Source of the DNA: Diploscapter coronatus
Lineage: Eukaryota; Nematoda; Chromadorea; Rhabditida; Rhabditidae
DNA length: 64,000 bases
Assembly (NCBI GenBank): GCA_964036155.1
Contig: OZ038423.1
Coordinates: 47,445,249 to 47,509,248 of the forward strand
Direction of reading: 5' to 3'
In this document: positions 37,078-48,783 of the stretch, piece after piece
How positions within the stretch are numbered: position 1 is the first letter of the stretch
Layout of the letters: each line of letters begins with the position of its first letter
Program-made: the position numbers and the translations under genes
Notes under the pieces: model-generated
What the model saw: the letters and a program-made list of their open reading frames with translations, nothing else
What the model was told of the DNA's origin: nothing
Databases searched by the model: none

Positions 37078-37851
37078 ATGTCGTCGTGTCGCGTTCTTCT
37101 TGCAGTCGCGTTGCTGCTCTCCTGCGCCCTGCTCACCGGAGCCTGCCACTTCGGGTTCCAGTGTTGGTTGAGATGCGGGGTGAGTTTCTAAAGTATGCAA
37201 AAAAAAAGTTTCGAAAAACCTCTGGAAACCTCAGTGATTTGCGAAGTTTCCAAAACAAATTTAACAATTTTCAGACCTTCTCGACGCAATGCCTGAACAG
37301 CGTGTGCATCTGCGACGAAGATGATCTGGATTATCACAGGTTTGTTCCAGAACGAATCAGAGACAAACCTTCAGAGATCAGAGACAAACATTCCAGAGCC
37401 ACGTTCACCGCTTCTGTCGCGTCTAGCGACAAAGGAGCCCTGAATAAGCCGAAAGCAATCTCCGATATCCTTTGACCAATTGTAAAGTGATTTTTAATAA
37501 ATTTGAATTTCTTCGAGAAAATATTTATCATTTATCATTTGTTGTGTCAGAATTGTTATGGGCAAAAGGTATTTTTTGCAAAAAGAAAAAAACAATTTTC
37601 ACCGAAAAATAGAATTCCAGCTGCGTTGATCGACGACTTGGGCGCGTACTTCGTGAAACGTGGTGTGCCTCGCCCCGCTTACCTCTTTCAATTTGCAAAA
37701 CCGCTGCAAGATCATGTCGTTTTGAAGGTAAATCTTCAAATTTTAGGGTAGGATCATCAAAGACAAATGCATGTGTGGGGCCAGGGGATTGACTTCTTCG
37801 AGCTCGGGAACCTCGACTTCGACTTCGACAGTCACTGCGATTGAATCCTAA
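37078..37851 (+). CDS. Secreted Cys-rich peptide, CS-alpha-beta defensin-like
   Basis: Four exons: 37078-37179, 37275-37339, 37613-37727 and 37747-37851, totalling 387 nt (128 aa). A signal peptide (MSSCRVLLAVALLLSCALL) leads into CHFGFQCWLRC and QCLNSVCICDED. The C-x3-C and C-x-C pairs with the intervening cysteine give the spacing of CS-alpha-beta peptides (invertebrate defensins and drosomycin-like). The rest has a basic stretch (YFVKRGVPRPAY), a second C-x-C (KDKCMCGARG) and a Ser/Thr tail. The acceptor of exon 3 is ambiguous: TAG at 37610-37612 keeps frame to the last exon, whereas the nearer CAG at 37618-37620 would give another Cys-containing frame that ends early. AATAAA is at 37926. 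The Cys spacing is seen; function is inference. Confidence 0.55.
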
Positions 37852-40390
37852 AAGACTTCAAATATTCAGTGCCGTATAATTTCCGGTTTCAATTCCTATT
37901 CTTAATCACGTACATCTTTTCTAGGAATAAATCGTTATTTCGTTTTCTCGTTGGAATTTGAATACATTTTCTAAAATAAATAATTTCCCTTGTTTGGCTT
38001 GATTGTTGACTTCATATTTTTCTTCTAAATTCCATTGAAAGTGAATCTTATGAATAAAAAACGACATTCTCGATGGAAATTTGAGATTTCGAGAGTGGAG
38101 ATGAATTTATTAATGAAGCTGGAAAAGATTTCCCTTCTCTTTCTATAACTGATTGATACATGATATAATTTCTGATAAAGATAAGCTGTTCTTTTCTAAA
38201 AATGTATGAATCCAAGAAATGAGTCTATTAGTGGAAGCTTCTCCTTTTATGACTGACTGGCTGGTATGATATCCTTTGACTGATAATGATAAGGGGCTGC
38301 GAATGAAAGTGATAGGGGAATGATAATAAATCAGCAAACGGGTCTGTCAGAAGACGTGTCGCGCGTGCCTCTCGGGAATGAAAGCTGCCCTTTCCTGCCA
38401 CTATTAATTTTATCAATTTAGGATTTAGGAAATTGGGAATAGAGGTGATTTATGAAGTCTTATGGCTAATTCGGGATTTCGTTAAGGATCTGTATATTTA
38501 GAAAACGAAACTTATCGAGAAATCATTATTGTTTCTCTCCTGTCCTTTGGATTTTAAACCAATTCTCTGTATCGTATCTTGAGGTTCATCCGATTTTAGA
38601 TATTCTTATTCTGTCGGATATCTTCGAAAGGAATCCCCAGAAGCCCAATATTTCTGTGATTTACTAGCAGAAAAATTTGTGTAGCTTATTTAAAATCGAC
38701 ATTTTTCTTTTCAAGAATTCTCTGTTCATTTTAATTTCCCAAAATGTCACTTTCACTGGAGGTTCATCGTGCCTATATCTTACTTTTAAATCTCTCGAAA
38801 GCGGACTTTCGCATGATACTTGAAATCCTGAAATCGACTCGGATCGAACATAAAAAACGGTGTGAAAAAGTGTAACGACCCAGAGAAAGCGAGACTTCGA
38901 GAAATAGTTAGCAAAATTTTATCGGAAGAGAAAAATCATTGATCTCTTCCAATCCCTCATTAGGGTCATGATGACAGTTAGCCTCTAGCTGTGAGAAAAT
39001 TGACGAAATCGAAGGTTTCTCCAGCGATTTTTTTCGCCCCGTGAATTTGACACCGTTGAAATCTCGCCTTAGAAGGAAAAAACTCCGATAGGATACACTT
39101 ATTTGTACCATATTGAAAATCAAAATACGAAGAATTAAAACAGAACCTTTTCAAGGTCTAAGATAGTTCAATAGGCTAATCGAAAATGATAATATAATTT
39201 ATTGCGGATAACGTTCAGTTATTTTTTTAATGCATTCCAGAAATTTCTGGAGGGAAAAATGATGAAATATTGCATAGTTTTGTCTTTAATGTGGAAAGCT
39301 GGTCCTGAATCTTAATCACTTAATTTATCCATCAATATGATCATGCTTTTGACAGAGAATACTTGAAGATAATATAAACTGTTGAGGAATGACTCATTAA
39401 ACCTCTAACTGATTAGCAATATTTATTCTTCTAGTTCCTAAAACTTTCATATCTTATCCAAAATTTTAAATGAATACCCTCTCATAAATGTCTTAATTTC
39501 TTTATTATAGCGACATCCGGCATTCAAAGTCCATATTCTTTGCTTCTCTCGAGGAATGAAACTCGTTTCGATCGTCATAATTGAATTAAAGCCGAAAGCA
39601 AAGATATACGTGATTCACGGATTTTCTCGTAAAGGCATGCCCCCTTCTAGAAAAAGTGGCAATTTTTTATTTTTAACGACTTATAACCTAAGTAATAGCT
39701 GAATTTATAATTGTTTTTAATATAAATACAAAATAAAGTGGTTTATTAATCCCTGAGCAAATTGTGTACAATGAGAATGTGTCAGTGATTTGCAGAAAAT
39801 ACAAGCCTCAGATATATGAAGCTCCGTCCACTCTTTATCACAGTTAACGAGCTTTGTACCTCACGTAAAAACGCTCCATTTAGCGTAGTCCTATGGTGTT
39901 ATTGTTAATGGAGTGCGATTTACGTGAAATACAAGATTCCTTGATTATGATATAATAGATGAACGGAGACTTCATATTTTCATAAATATAACAATTTAAA
40001 CGAATGCGAACTGGAGATTTAGAATCTTCTTAAGAACGTAAATATATTAAAATTTTTAAATCTAAATCTAATAAATTATTTCTAGTGCACGACGTTAGAT
40101 CTTATCATCGTCTGCAAATTCTCTTTAAAAATCGAGGCAGCTTGTTGTTTTTGCTTAAAGTTCCGAAATTGCGCTTGTTTTACGGCGTTTCTTGTAAAAT
40201 TCGCGTTTTTGTATGTAAATTTTTAGGGCTTGGGAGTGGGACCCGAATAAATATACGAAAAAATATTTTTTAATTTAAGAGGGTAGTCTAGGCAATTTTA
40301 AATTCAAATAGTGAGAATTTTGAGATATTAGGGGAATTGAGAGAAGATAGAAAAATGAAGATCGTGATAAATTTAAGAGGAATTCGAAAT
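37852..40390. other. Intergenic, GATA-motif cluster, no gene seen
   Basis: A 2.5-kb gene-free stretch between the converging ends of the Cys-rich peptide gene and the collagen. Around 38140-38340 TGATA/TTATC-type motifs recur (TGATAAAGATAAG, TGATAATGATAAG, TGATAATAAATC). No coding exons recognised. Confidence 0.5.
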
Positions 40391-43300
40391 TTATCGTCGG
40401 GTTCCGTCCTCGAAGAACACTCCTCCGTCGATGGCGCAATATTTCGGGCAGATTCCCTGGAAATTGAAATTAATAGTCTATTTGAATTATATACTATCAG
40501 TACTTCTCATATATAGTGAGCCTAATTTTAATTAAATGGCTAATTCTGTTAATAATTCGTCTTATAAATGAATCTTATGTTAAATCGAGTATAATTTTTA
40601 TATTATTTATGATAAATTAAACTGACCTTCTCTCCGTTTGGTCCTGCAGGTCCGGGAGCACTAAATTAGTTAATTAAAGCGGGAATTTTGCGTAAGATAA
40701 TTACCCAATTGGTCCTGGAGCTCCGTCCGTTCCTAAATTTCAGCTCAGTAAAACTTTAAGTCTCGAAAAAACTAGTAAAAGATTAAAAATCGATATTTCT
40801 TCGAGACTTAAGGTTTCAATTTCGTTTCAGTACCTGGTGGTCCATCCTAAAATAAAAAATCAAATATCTAAACATAAAGCAATAAATAAATCGACGTACG
40901 GGTCCAGGGGGCTGAAATTAAATCAATTAAAAATTAATTAAAGGAAAAATTTTAAAAATACGTACTCCCTTGGGTCCAGGGGCTGAAATTTAATAATTAT
41001 TTCGGGTTCAAAAACTATCATTTTTTAACTTACGTCCAGAGGGTCCATCCAAACCTGGTGCTCCAGCTGAAATAAATTATCAGTAAAAAATTAATCTAAA
41101 ATTGAATTATGTTCAAGAATTTACGTGGGCCAGGAGGTCCTCTGAAATCAAATAAATTAATAATAAAAAAAAGTAAAAGGGAAAATCTTACGGTGGTCCG
41201 ACATCTCCCTAAAATATTTAAATTAAATTTTAATGTAAATAACATATAAATGCACATACGGGTTCTCCAGGTGCTCTGAAATATCAATTATTAGAAATTC
41301 AATAAACTAAATTTTCGTTTGAACTCACCCAGGGGTCAGTGGCTCAGATTGGGCAGGAACCTAAAATTTACGCTTCCATTCAAGTCCGAAATTTTTATAG
41401 GTAAAATACTCACGCCAGGTTCACCAGCAGGGCCAGTAGCCTGAAAATTAAAGTTTAACGCATATATTAGAATTTTAACAGAATAAATTGACGTACGCCA
41501 GGTTCTCCCTAAAATAAGATAAATTATTAAATGATGCTGCAAAAAGAATAAATCCGCTTACAGCTGGTCCAGGAGGTCTAAAATTTAATTATAAGTAACG
41601 TTTTCAGGCACAAATCTAAGTTTACCCTCGTGGGCCAGGGCTACCAGGCGAGGCATCGATTCCAGGTCTGCCGGGTGCTAAAATAGAAAAAATTACATGT
41701 ATAAATGAGAATAGCAGGCAAAAATAGGCAAAATACGAATATTTTATATGAACAAATCGGGGGTTTTTTTTACCTATTTTTACGGTATAAATAGGAAAAA
41801 ACTTACAGCCAGCCTCTCCGGGATCACATATAAATTCATCATGAATTCAGGATCATTTGGTACCAAGCATGACCTATCTATCGATTTGCCCGATTTAGAT
41901 AGTTTTTTTTTTTTAAATCGTTTCAATCGATAAACAGCTCATTTTGGCTACAAATTGATAAAGAATTCTCGAAAGTCCATACCAGGAGCTCCAGCTAAAA
42001 TGTATATCATTATATATAGATTATATATAAATTCATTTAAATATAAGTCATACGTGGTCCGGGTGGGCCTCTGAAATCGAATAAATTAATGAGTTAGGCT
42101 AAAGATTCGACTATATGGTTCTTACGGTGGTCCTTGTGGGCAGGGTTTGCATGGAGGTGGGGTCGATGGCTCGCAAGGCGCGACGGGTGGGGCTCCGGGC
42201 TTTCCCTTTAATCATTATCAATAGTTTAGGCCTTGTATAGAAATTATAAATGAATTTACTGGAGTTCCAGGGGCACCCTGTAATTCAAAATAATCAAGTT
42301 TGTCATGTTTACAAATCTATCTTACAGGTCTTCCAGGTCGTCCTTAATTTGTTAAATATTCATAGTCAAATTATATGAACTAAAATAAGCTGCTATAACA
42401 ACTTATCAGTGTGTAGATATAAATTGACTAGGAATATTTACCGGGTTTCTGAAATAGAATTTAATTAAAATTGAAGCTAAATAAATCGTTGAAGATGGCT
42501 TACTCCGGGAGGTCCCTGAAATTACATCCATTAGTAATTTAAAATTAGTTTTTGATAAATATAAAAAAAAAAAAAACTATAATAGGTAGTAATAATACCT
42601 GAGGGCCAGGAGGTCTAAAATTAAATATATTAAGTCAAATATAATATTTTTAAAAATTTACCCAGGAAGGCAGCATCCGTCGCATTGGAGGTTGGGTGCT
42701 GGGTTGACTTCGGGTCCTCCATAGGCCTGCTGCTGAGCGGGCTCTGGGGATCCGTAAGCCTGAAATCAAATTTGTATTGCTTTCAAACTATCCATTTTTA
42801 TTTTGATTTTAGAAAGTTGTTTTATACCAACATTTGTTGACTAAGTGTTCATTTTAGTATCGAATTCTAAATCTTAGTGTATCCAAACTTTTCTGGCAAA
42901 AAATAATTTTAGATTTAGGGCTGATTTGTTTGTATGATACCTGACGGGCAGTACGGTTCCTTGGCGCGTTGGCGGCCTTCATGTAATTCACTTCTGCGTA
43001 GATGTCTTTTGCTGATCCCTGAAAGTTTATGTTTTCATCTGAGTAATCCATTAAATATCTAAAGAATTAACTCTGGCTTATTTATCCTGGTAAATGATAC
43101 CTTTCGAAACTGATTAAAAGTTAAGAGGGAAATTTTATGAATGTCATAACCTAAACAAGGATCTAAGTTAAGTTTTGAAGTTTACCTTGCAGAATTGAAG
43201 TTCATGCTCCATTTGTCGTCGAACATGGCTGACGTACTGAAAAACTCGAATATTTCTTCAAGCAAGATTTAAAATAACACTGTAAGTTCATATTCTTGCA

Positions 43301-43567
43301 TCTACTGAAGATGAGCTATACAAAGTACGTTAATTCACTTCATATTCTTATATCTGAAAAGGGAAAGGTAGGAAGAATAGAATCTATCAAATTCGGGGAT
43401 ACATTTTGAAATTTAAAATATTGATATCAGGTGTTTTTCTCATTGATATTTACCTGATAGACCATGGGTAGAGTCAAAACCACGGACAAAACAGCGACGA
43501 CGGAGAATGCGACGGCCGTGTAGGCGACGAATTTGTAGGCCTTCATGCGGCCATCTGGCTTCTCCAT
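40391..43567 (-). CDS. Cuticle collagen split into 28 exons
   Basis: Structural protein of the cuticle, trimerising through Gly-X-Y repeats. The rebuilt reading frame is 924 nt (307 aa), normal for nematode cuticle collagens. N-terminus: MEKPDGRMKAYKFVAYTAVA then a membrane anchor ending LPMVYQ; YVSHVRRQMEHELQFCK; GSAKDIYAEVNYMK; a subtilisin-like site RNRTARQ. Then CDGCCLPG, a Gly-X-Y block, the linker APPVAPCEPSTPPPCKPCP, a longer Gly-X-Y block interrupted by VPAQSEPLTPG, and the conserved end GICPKYCAIDGGVFFEDGTRR (cysteine type close to C. elegans COL-12/13-like proteins). Exons 1-4 are 43454-43567, 43186-43236, 42941-43018 and 42662-42759; the Gly-X-Y region then breaks into 23 exons of 7-80 nt, and exon 28 is 40391-40456. 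Exon 13 (41807-41818) lacks a normal acceptor. An acceptor CAG lies about 35 nt upstream of the ATG. Confidence 0.92.
42442..42448 (-). other. Seven-nucleotide collagen microexon
   Basis: AAACCCG between TTTCAG and GTAAAT. It adds Lys-Pro and the first base of Gly and keeps the Gly-X-Y frame between exons 42504-42515 and 42326-42342. Confidence 0.75.
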
Positions 43568-44004
43568 CTTTGAAAGCACACCGAACGGGAAATTCGGTTG
43601 CCTGAAAATTAAAACCTTATCACTTTAAAAATAGTAGCATTATGCGGCGATAAAACTACCTAGTTATAAATGCGCTAAGAATTTGAAATAATTTGCTACA
43701 TATCATTTAAAAATGAGTCAGCTTATTCAGGATGTAATTATCAAGGAAAGAATAACAAAATATGAAAGTATTGGCAAATTCTACAACATATTTTAGAAAG
43801 AGTGAGCTCTATTTAAAAAAGTTTGAGCAATACCAAATAGTCAGTAATCAGTTTAAATTTCATTGATAAAATCTACGGATTAAACCGATAAGTGATAAAT
43901 TCTCCATCCAAATCGAGAAATTAACGAAGCGCTAGGAAATGGCTTCGTGATGAAACGAGTCGTCGGTGCGCGGTGGCTGAAACACGGCGAAGGGGGGACA
44001 ATTG

Positions 44005-44012
44005 CTTTTATA
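44005..44012 (-). promoter_or_regulatory. Probable TATA box of the collagen gene
   Basis: TATAAAAG on the minus strand, about 440 nt before the collagen ATG. A GA-rich tract lies just upstream of it (44020-44150). The interval to the acceptor near 43603 would be the outron or first intron. Confidence 0.45.
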
Positions 44013-44159
44013 CGTGGGGTGAGAGAGAGCGAGATACGGGAGAGATATTGGAGGATATATATGGGAATAAGATATTGAAGTGGAAATATATTGGGAACAA
44101 AAGAAATATAAAATCGGGGAGATATAATATAATAAAGATATTGAAGAGAAGAAATAGTT

Positions 44160-45057
44160 TAGAATATTTCGGGGTAAAAGATGCAGAGAGTTAAGGAAAT
44201 ATTATATGGACACTGAGAAATAAAGAGTCAGAAATTGGAAGAAATATATTAATATAAAGATATAATGAATATATAGATATAGAAATATAGACGTACAGAG
44301 AAAGACGAAATCCAGATAGCAAAAGCCCTAATATAGGTCACTTTTTGATGGGTAAGCGCGGCAGGCAGAAACCTCTTTCATTAAGAGAATTTGAATCTGA
44401 ATATGCATAAACGTCGGGTGAAAGTGATATGTCAGATAAGCTGAATATTTGATACGATGAAGACGACGAAGAAGATTTTCATTGACATCTTTATTCAATC
44501 GGATTCGAGTTTTCATATTTACAAGAAAAAAGTGAAATTCGGAAATAACATGACTCTTTGACAACAACGAATTGCTCATTAATCAAACCTAACTTTCACA
44601 TTTCAATAGCCGCTAAGTCTTAGCATTTCGGAATTGTCGGAAAAAATAATTTTTAAAAATACCCGTAAAATTCTAACCAGCTCTATGAAGTGTAAGATCT
44701 GCAAAAATATTGCAAAAATAAAGGCTTGGAAAGGCACTGATCGGCTTAAACTCGAGGATGTTCGATCACTTGAATCTGGAAGGATTAGAAAAGGGTCAAA
44801 GGGTCGTTTCTTAAGATTTGGAAGGTGATTTCGTGGAATCAGTCAAAGATTGAAGTTTTCTTGGGAATAAAGATAAATTTTTAAATATTATTAACCGGCA
44901 GTGCAAGCATCTCATCATTTTTACATTCTCAAGATAATAAAGTTGAAAGTTCATAAAACATTCTTTTTCCATGATGATTTAAATAAACCAAAGAGGTGGC
45001 TGGCTATTGGAACATTAATGTCCGAAATAATTGATTTGATTTCATAAAATCTACAAA
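44160..45057. other. Intergenic, no gene seen
   Basis: AT- and purine-rich sequence between the collagen promoter and the 3' end of the two-helix membrane protein gene. Short open frames lack splice context. Confidence 0.45.
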
Positions 45058-47799
45058 TTAGTGAGACAACGGCAACTCATGCCTTTCCTCGAACATCATC
45101 TTGAACATGGATGAATTCCTCATGTTGAAGAAGTACAGGTCGCGATTGATGTCCAGGACGAATTTGACGAGGTTTTTCCTCTGGAGAATCACGCAGACGA
45201 ACAGCATCGCAACGCCAATGCCCAGAAAGATGCATCCGGTGATGACAAACGGGGTTTGGGTTTGCTGAAATGAATTGATTTTTTTTTGTATAATTGAGCG
45301 TAAAGGCCCTATTTAATTGAATTTTTTAGAAAGTTATTCAGTGCACAATTCTTATGCAGTCCATTCATTATTTCATTGGAGAATTTTTATATTTTGGTAC
45401 TACAGAATATTAGACATCCGCATTGAAACCTCAAAACTTTCTTTTATTGGTCAATTTTTATGTATTATATGTTCAATCTCATGATATAGTCAAGCAGCTC
45501 TTTGTACAGTAAACTAAGATACGTTACTTTTGAGAATAGATTTCGTCAGTAAATGATATAGTACCAAGTTTAGTCTATCATACGGCAAATTTGGGTACCA
45601 GCTAAAACGCCGCTTACGACGAAAGTGTCTTAAGTTAAGAAAAATATTTCTGAACTTATTCCCTTTTTCATCCCAAACTTTCCCTGATCCTCATTTCTGA
45701 CCAGCAGCTTCTGAATCTGCATATATGCAAGGAAAGGAATGATAAAGATAAGGGCAGATAGAGATAAAGCCCCCGCTTTCCTTTGAAGAATTCTGACTTT
45801 TCTCTTCGCACTCCTAATTTTTCCTTCATCTATGCAAATTCTCTATCATTTTATCTATAGGGCAATGAAGCGTATCAATTAGAAGTCACCTTTCTTACCC
45901 CCAAAATTAGGTCCGGTTTCTTAGCCACTCGGCTATCTATCAGTCATTTGCATAAAATCAGGGAGACTTTAGATGATTGGGAGAAAAAATAATGGGGAGA
46001 ATATGTCGGAATCTAGCGAGTCTAGAGAAATAGACGGTGATAGATAAAGAATATCATGCCGATTTTAGAGGGCTTGAAGAAAAAGTCAAAGGAAAGATAT
46101 ATCGGACTCTAAAAGACTTAGAGAAATAATCAGTGATAGATAGATAAAGAATAAATTTTAGAGGGCCCAGAGAAAACTATGCATTCCTAACCCTATATCT
46201 ACCGGTCAAATCTAGCTTTCTCGGCTTAATTTCTCTCCTTTTTTCTAGCATAAGGAGGACAACCCTCTCTGTGAAAAATGAAAGTCGTCCTGGCGCCGCC
46301 GCGTCTAGCAGAATTTCAGTAGGTGCGAGGAAAGGTAGAAAAATAGGGGAAAATGAGAAACGCCAAATTTGACATCGATACAGCGTGTTTTCTGCAAGAT
46401 TAATTTATGACGCAAACGTAATCATGATGCAGATGATTTGATGTAAATATCGCCTAGGCTTATCAATTAATTTGACAACTATAAAGGGGGATTTTTATAT
46501 TAAGTTATTTTAAAGGTACTCAACGATTTACAAAACGAATGGTACTGATCTGAAAAGTTCTATTTGACTCACAATTTGATTTAGAACATATTTTAAGATG
46601 TTGCTAAATCTTTGGCTAGTTCGACTCTGACGCTAAAGGCTTCGGAAATCATCGCTCTATGACTAGTCCTGAAACATACCAAAATTAGAACCAGCACTCC
46701 GCTCAGAATCAGAAGTAGTCCAACGACGAAAAGTCCTGACAAAGCTAGAACGGTGGCGGCAGAAGAAGGTCCTTGCTTTTGTTGTTTTTGTTCGAACTGA
46801 AATTTTGAATGTTGTACAATATTGAATACAAAAATTGATAGGCCACTATGGGGGTTTGGAAATTTTCAAAGAAATCATTACTTTATCGAACATAGGAGTG
46901 GGCAAGCGCCTCAGGGGGTCTTCAACAGAGTACTGTTTTTTCGGGATCCTGATTTTCGCGCTCAACGCTGGTGAATGGTCCTGAAAATTCCTTAATTTGT
47001 TTTAAAAAAAATAAATCCAAATGAAATAACCTCATCTCTAGTTACCGTCGGTGAAGTAGGTCTGAGCATTTTGAATAATTTTAAAATTTAGAATAAAATC
47101 GACTTCTTGAATTTTTTGACTAAAATAGTGTCAATAGTCAATACTGGCCTTTCGCTTTTCTTCACATTGGGGGTATGCAAAAATGCTTAGATAAGGAAAA
47201 TGCTAGACAATCGTCGAAATAGCAGTTGACTTTGAGAGATAATAGAGAAAGGTGAATTTGAAGGGCCCTAGGGTTTTGGATGAATCAGACTGTCAATAGA
47301 ACTTATACCTTGGGTGCGCGTCATTTTTTATTCGAAGATGATCTGAGTGAGTTGCAAAATTTTTGTTGATTAGTAACATTGAACTCTCGTTAATTAGCGA
47401 TCGACATTAATTTGTCAAAAATAGTTTATTTCTTAAAATAAGTTTCAAAAATTTCTTTGATTACTAAACGAAGAATCTCATTAATGCGTAACTGAAAGCT
47501 GCAGCTTGGAAAAATTGTTCAAAACATTCTTAAAATTTATCTATTGAATAAAATTTAATTATTCCACTAAATATATACCAAAACTAAAAGATTAAAGATT
47601 TATCAGATCAAGTTTTTTTTTTATTATTAAAACCCACCGCATATCCATGAGATTGGGGTACTCTCAAATGTAAATTCGAAGTGTCTAATGTCAAAGGTCT
47701 TGTCAAATCTGGCTCCCCGGGATTTGGTTGAATTATCGGGATATTGGAATTCGTGGTTGATTCAGAGGAAGAGAAGGACTCGTCGGATTTTTCGGACAT
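45058..47799 (-). CDS. Two-helix membrane protein of unknown function
   Basis: I do not recognise the family. Exons: 47638-47799, 46882-46980, 46680-46796 and 45058-45264 (585 nt, 194 aa). The N-terminus is acidic and Ser-rich (MSEKSDESFSSSESTTNSN), then a basic stretch (KIRIPKKQYSVEDPLRRLP), two close hydrophobic helices (ATVLALSGLFVVGLLLILSG and FVITGCIFLGIGVAMLFVCV) and a cytoplasmic tail ending MMFEERHELPLSH. There is no signal peptide, so a hairpin with both ends cytosolic is likely. An alternative first exon is possible at 47031-47069 (MLRPTSPTVTRDE), which also joins exon 46882-46980 in phase 0. A TTTTCAG acceptor lies 3 nt before the upstream ATG. The last intron (45265-46679) is long and has GATA motifs near 45740-45780. 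Confidence 0.7.
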
Positions 47800-48783
47800 C
47801 TTCTGAAAATCGATAACATTGCAGGGAAAAAATCAATATAAAATTCAGATGAAATCCCTAAAATCTATTAAAATCCAGCAAAATCAATATTTGAACAGCT
47901 TTTCGGTAGGAAATAAATACTTGAGGCTTTGAAAAATCACGAAAAATCGATAAATTATGCAAACGAATGAATAACGAAGAAAATGCTTTGACAAGTGTCA
48001 ATAATCAATGACAAAATGAGGAAAAGAGCTTCCGAAACTCCGTTTCGCCTATTGATTTCCGTAGGACAAATAACTCGAATAACGACTGAGTAAATATTTC
48101 ACAAAGCACAAATTTTCAGTAGCTAGACGGAGACCAGAAAACGTGCATTATTTAACTCTTATATATTGAAATATGATATTATTGTAGTTTTTTATGTTTC
48201 AAAAAATCATCTTATCCGAAATTTTATAAAATTGAGTTAGATGGTGTTTTATTTGAATAAACTTTATGTTTCGGAAAGTTTGATCTTAAAATTTAAAGAT
48301 GATTTCAGTACTGATTTTTATAGTGAATAAAATGATAATAATGATAGGTTTTAGAAAATTGATTGTCAAGTCTAAAGCTTAAAAAATCAATTGGCGATCG
48401 AAAAACTTCCTTTACACGAGTCATGCTTTCGTTCTTTCAATGATGAAAAGAACAATAAGGTATTTTGTTCAAAACTTACAATAGCATTTATTTTTATCGA
48501 TAAAAACACATTAGAGTCTGACTTGAAAGCAAAAATTAGGAAAAAATCTAGCGATTCAAAGAAGTAATATCACAAAATTAACAATGACCTATACAAAAAT
48601 GTTAAGATATACGGTGTTGACCTGTAATAAGTTAGGAAGGATGAGAAAAAATCACTGGGGTTTCAATTTCAATAAATACAGAAGTGATAAATAATAAATC
48701 CAAACTCTGAGAAATTACTCTATTGCTAATTTCAGCTGAAAATTAGCAACGGAGCACATTTTCAGGGAGCCAAATTTAATAGT
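47800..48783. other. Intergenic, no gene seen
   Basis: AT-rich interval between the 3' end of TFIIB and the two-helix protein gene; no exon-like sequence recognised. Confidence 0.45.

Noticed and set aside
43973..44194. Plus-strand open frame of 73 codons
   Set aside because: Purine-rich low-complexity sequence over the collagen promoter, with no splice context or homology.
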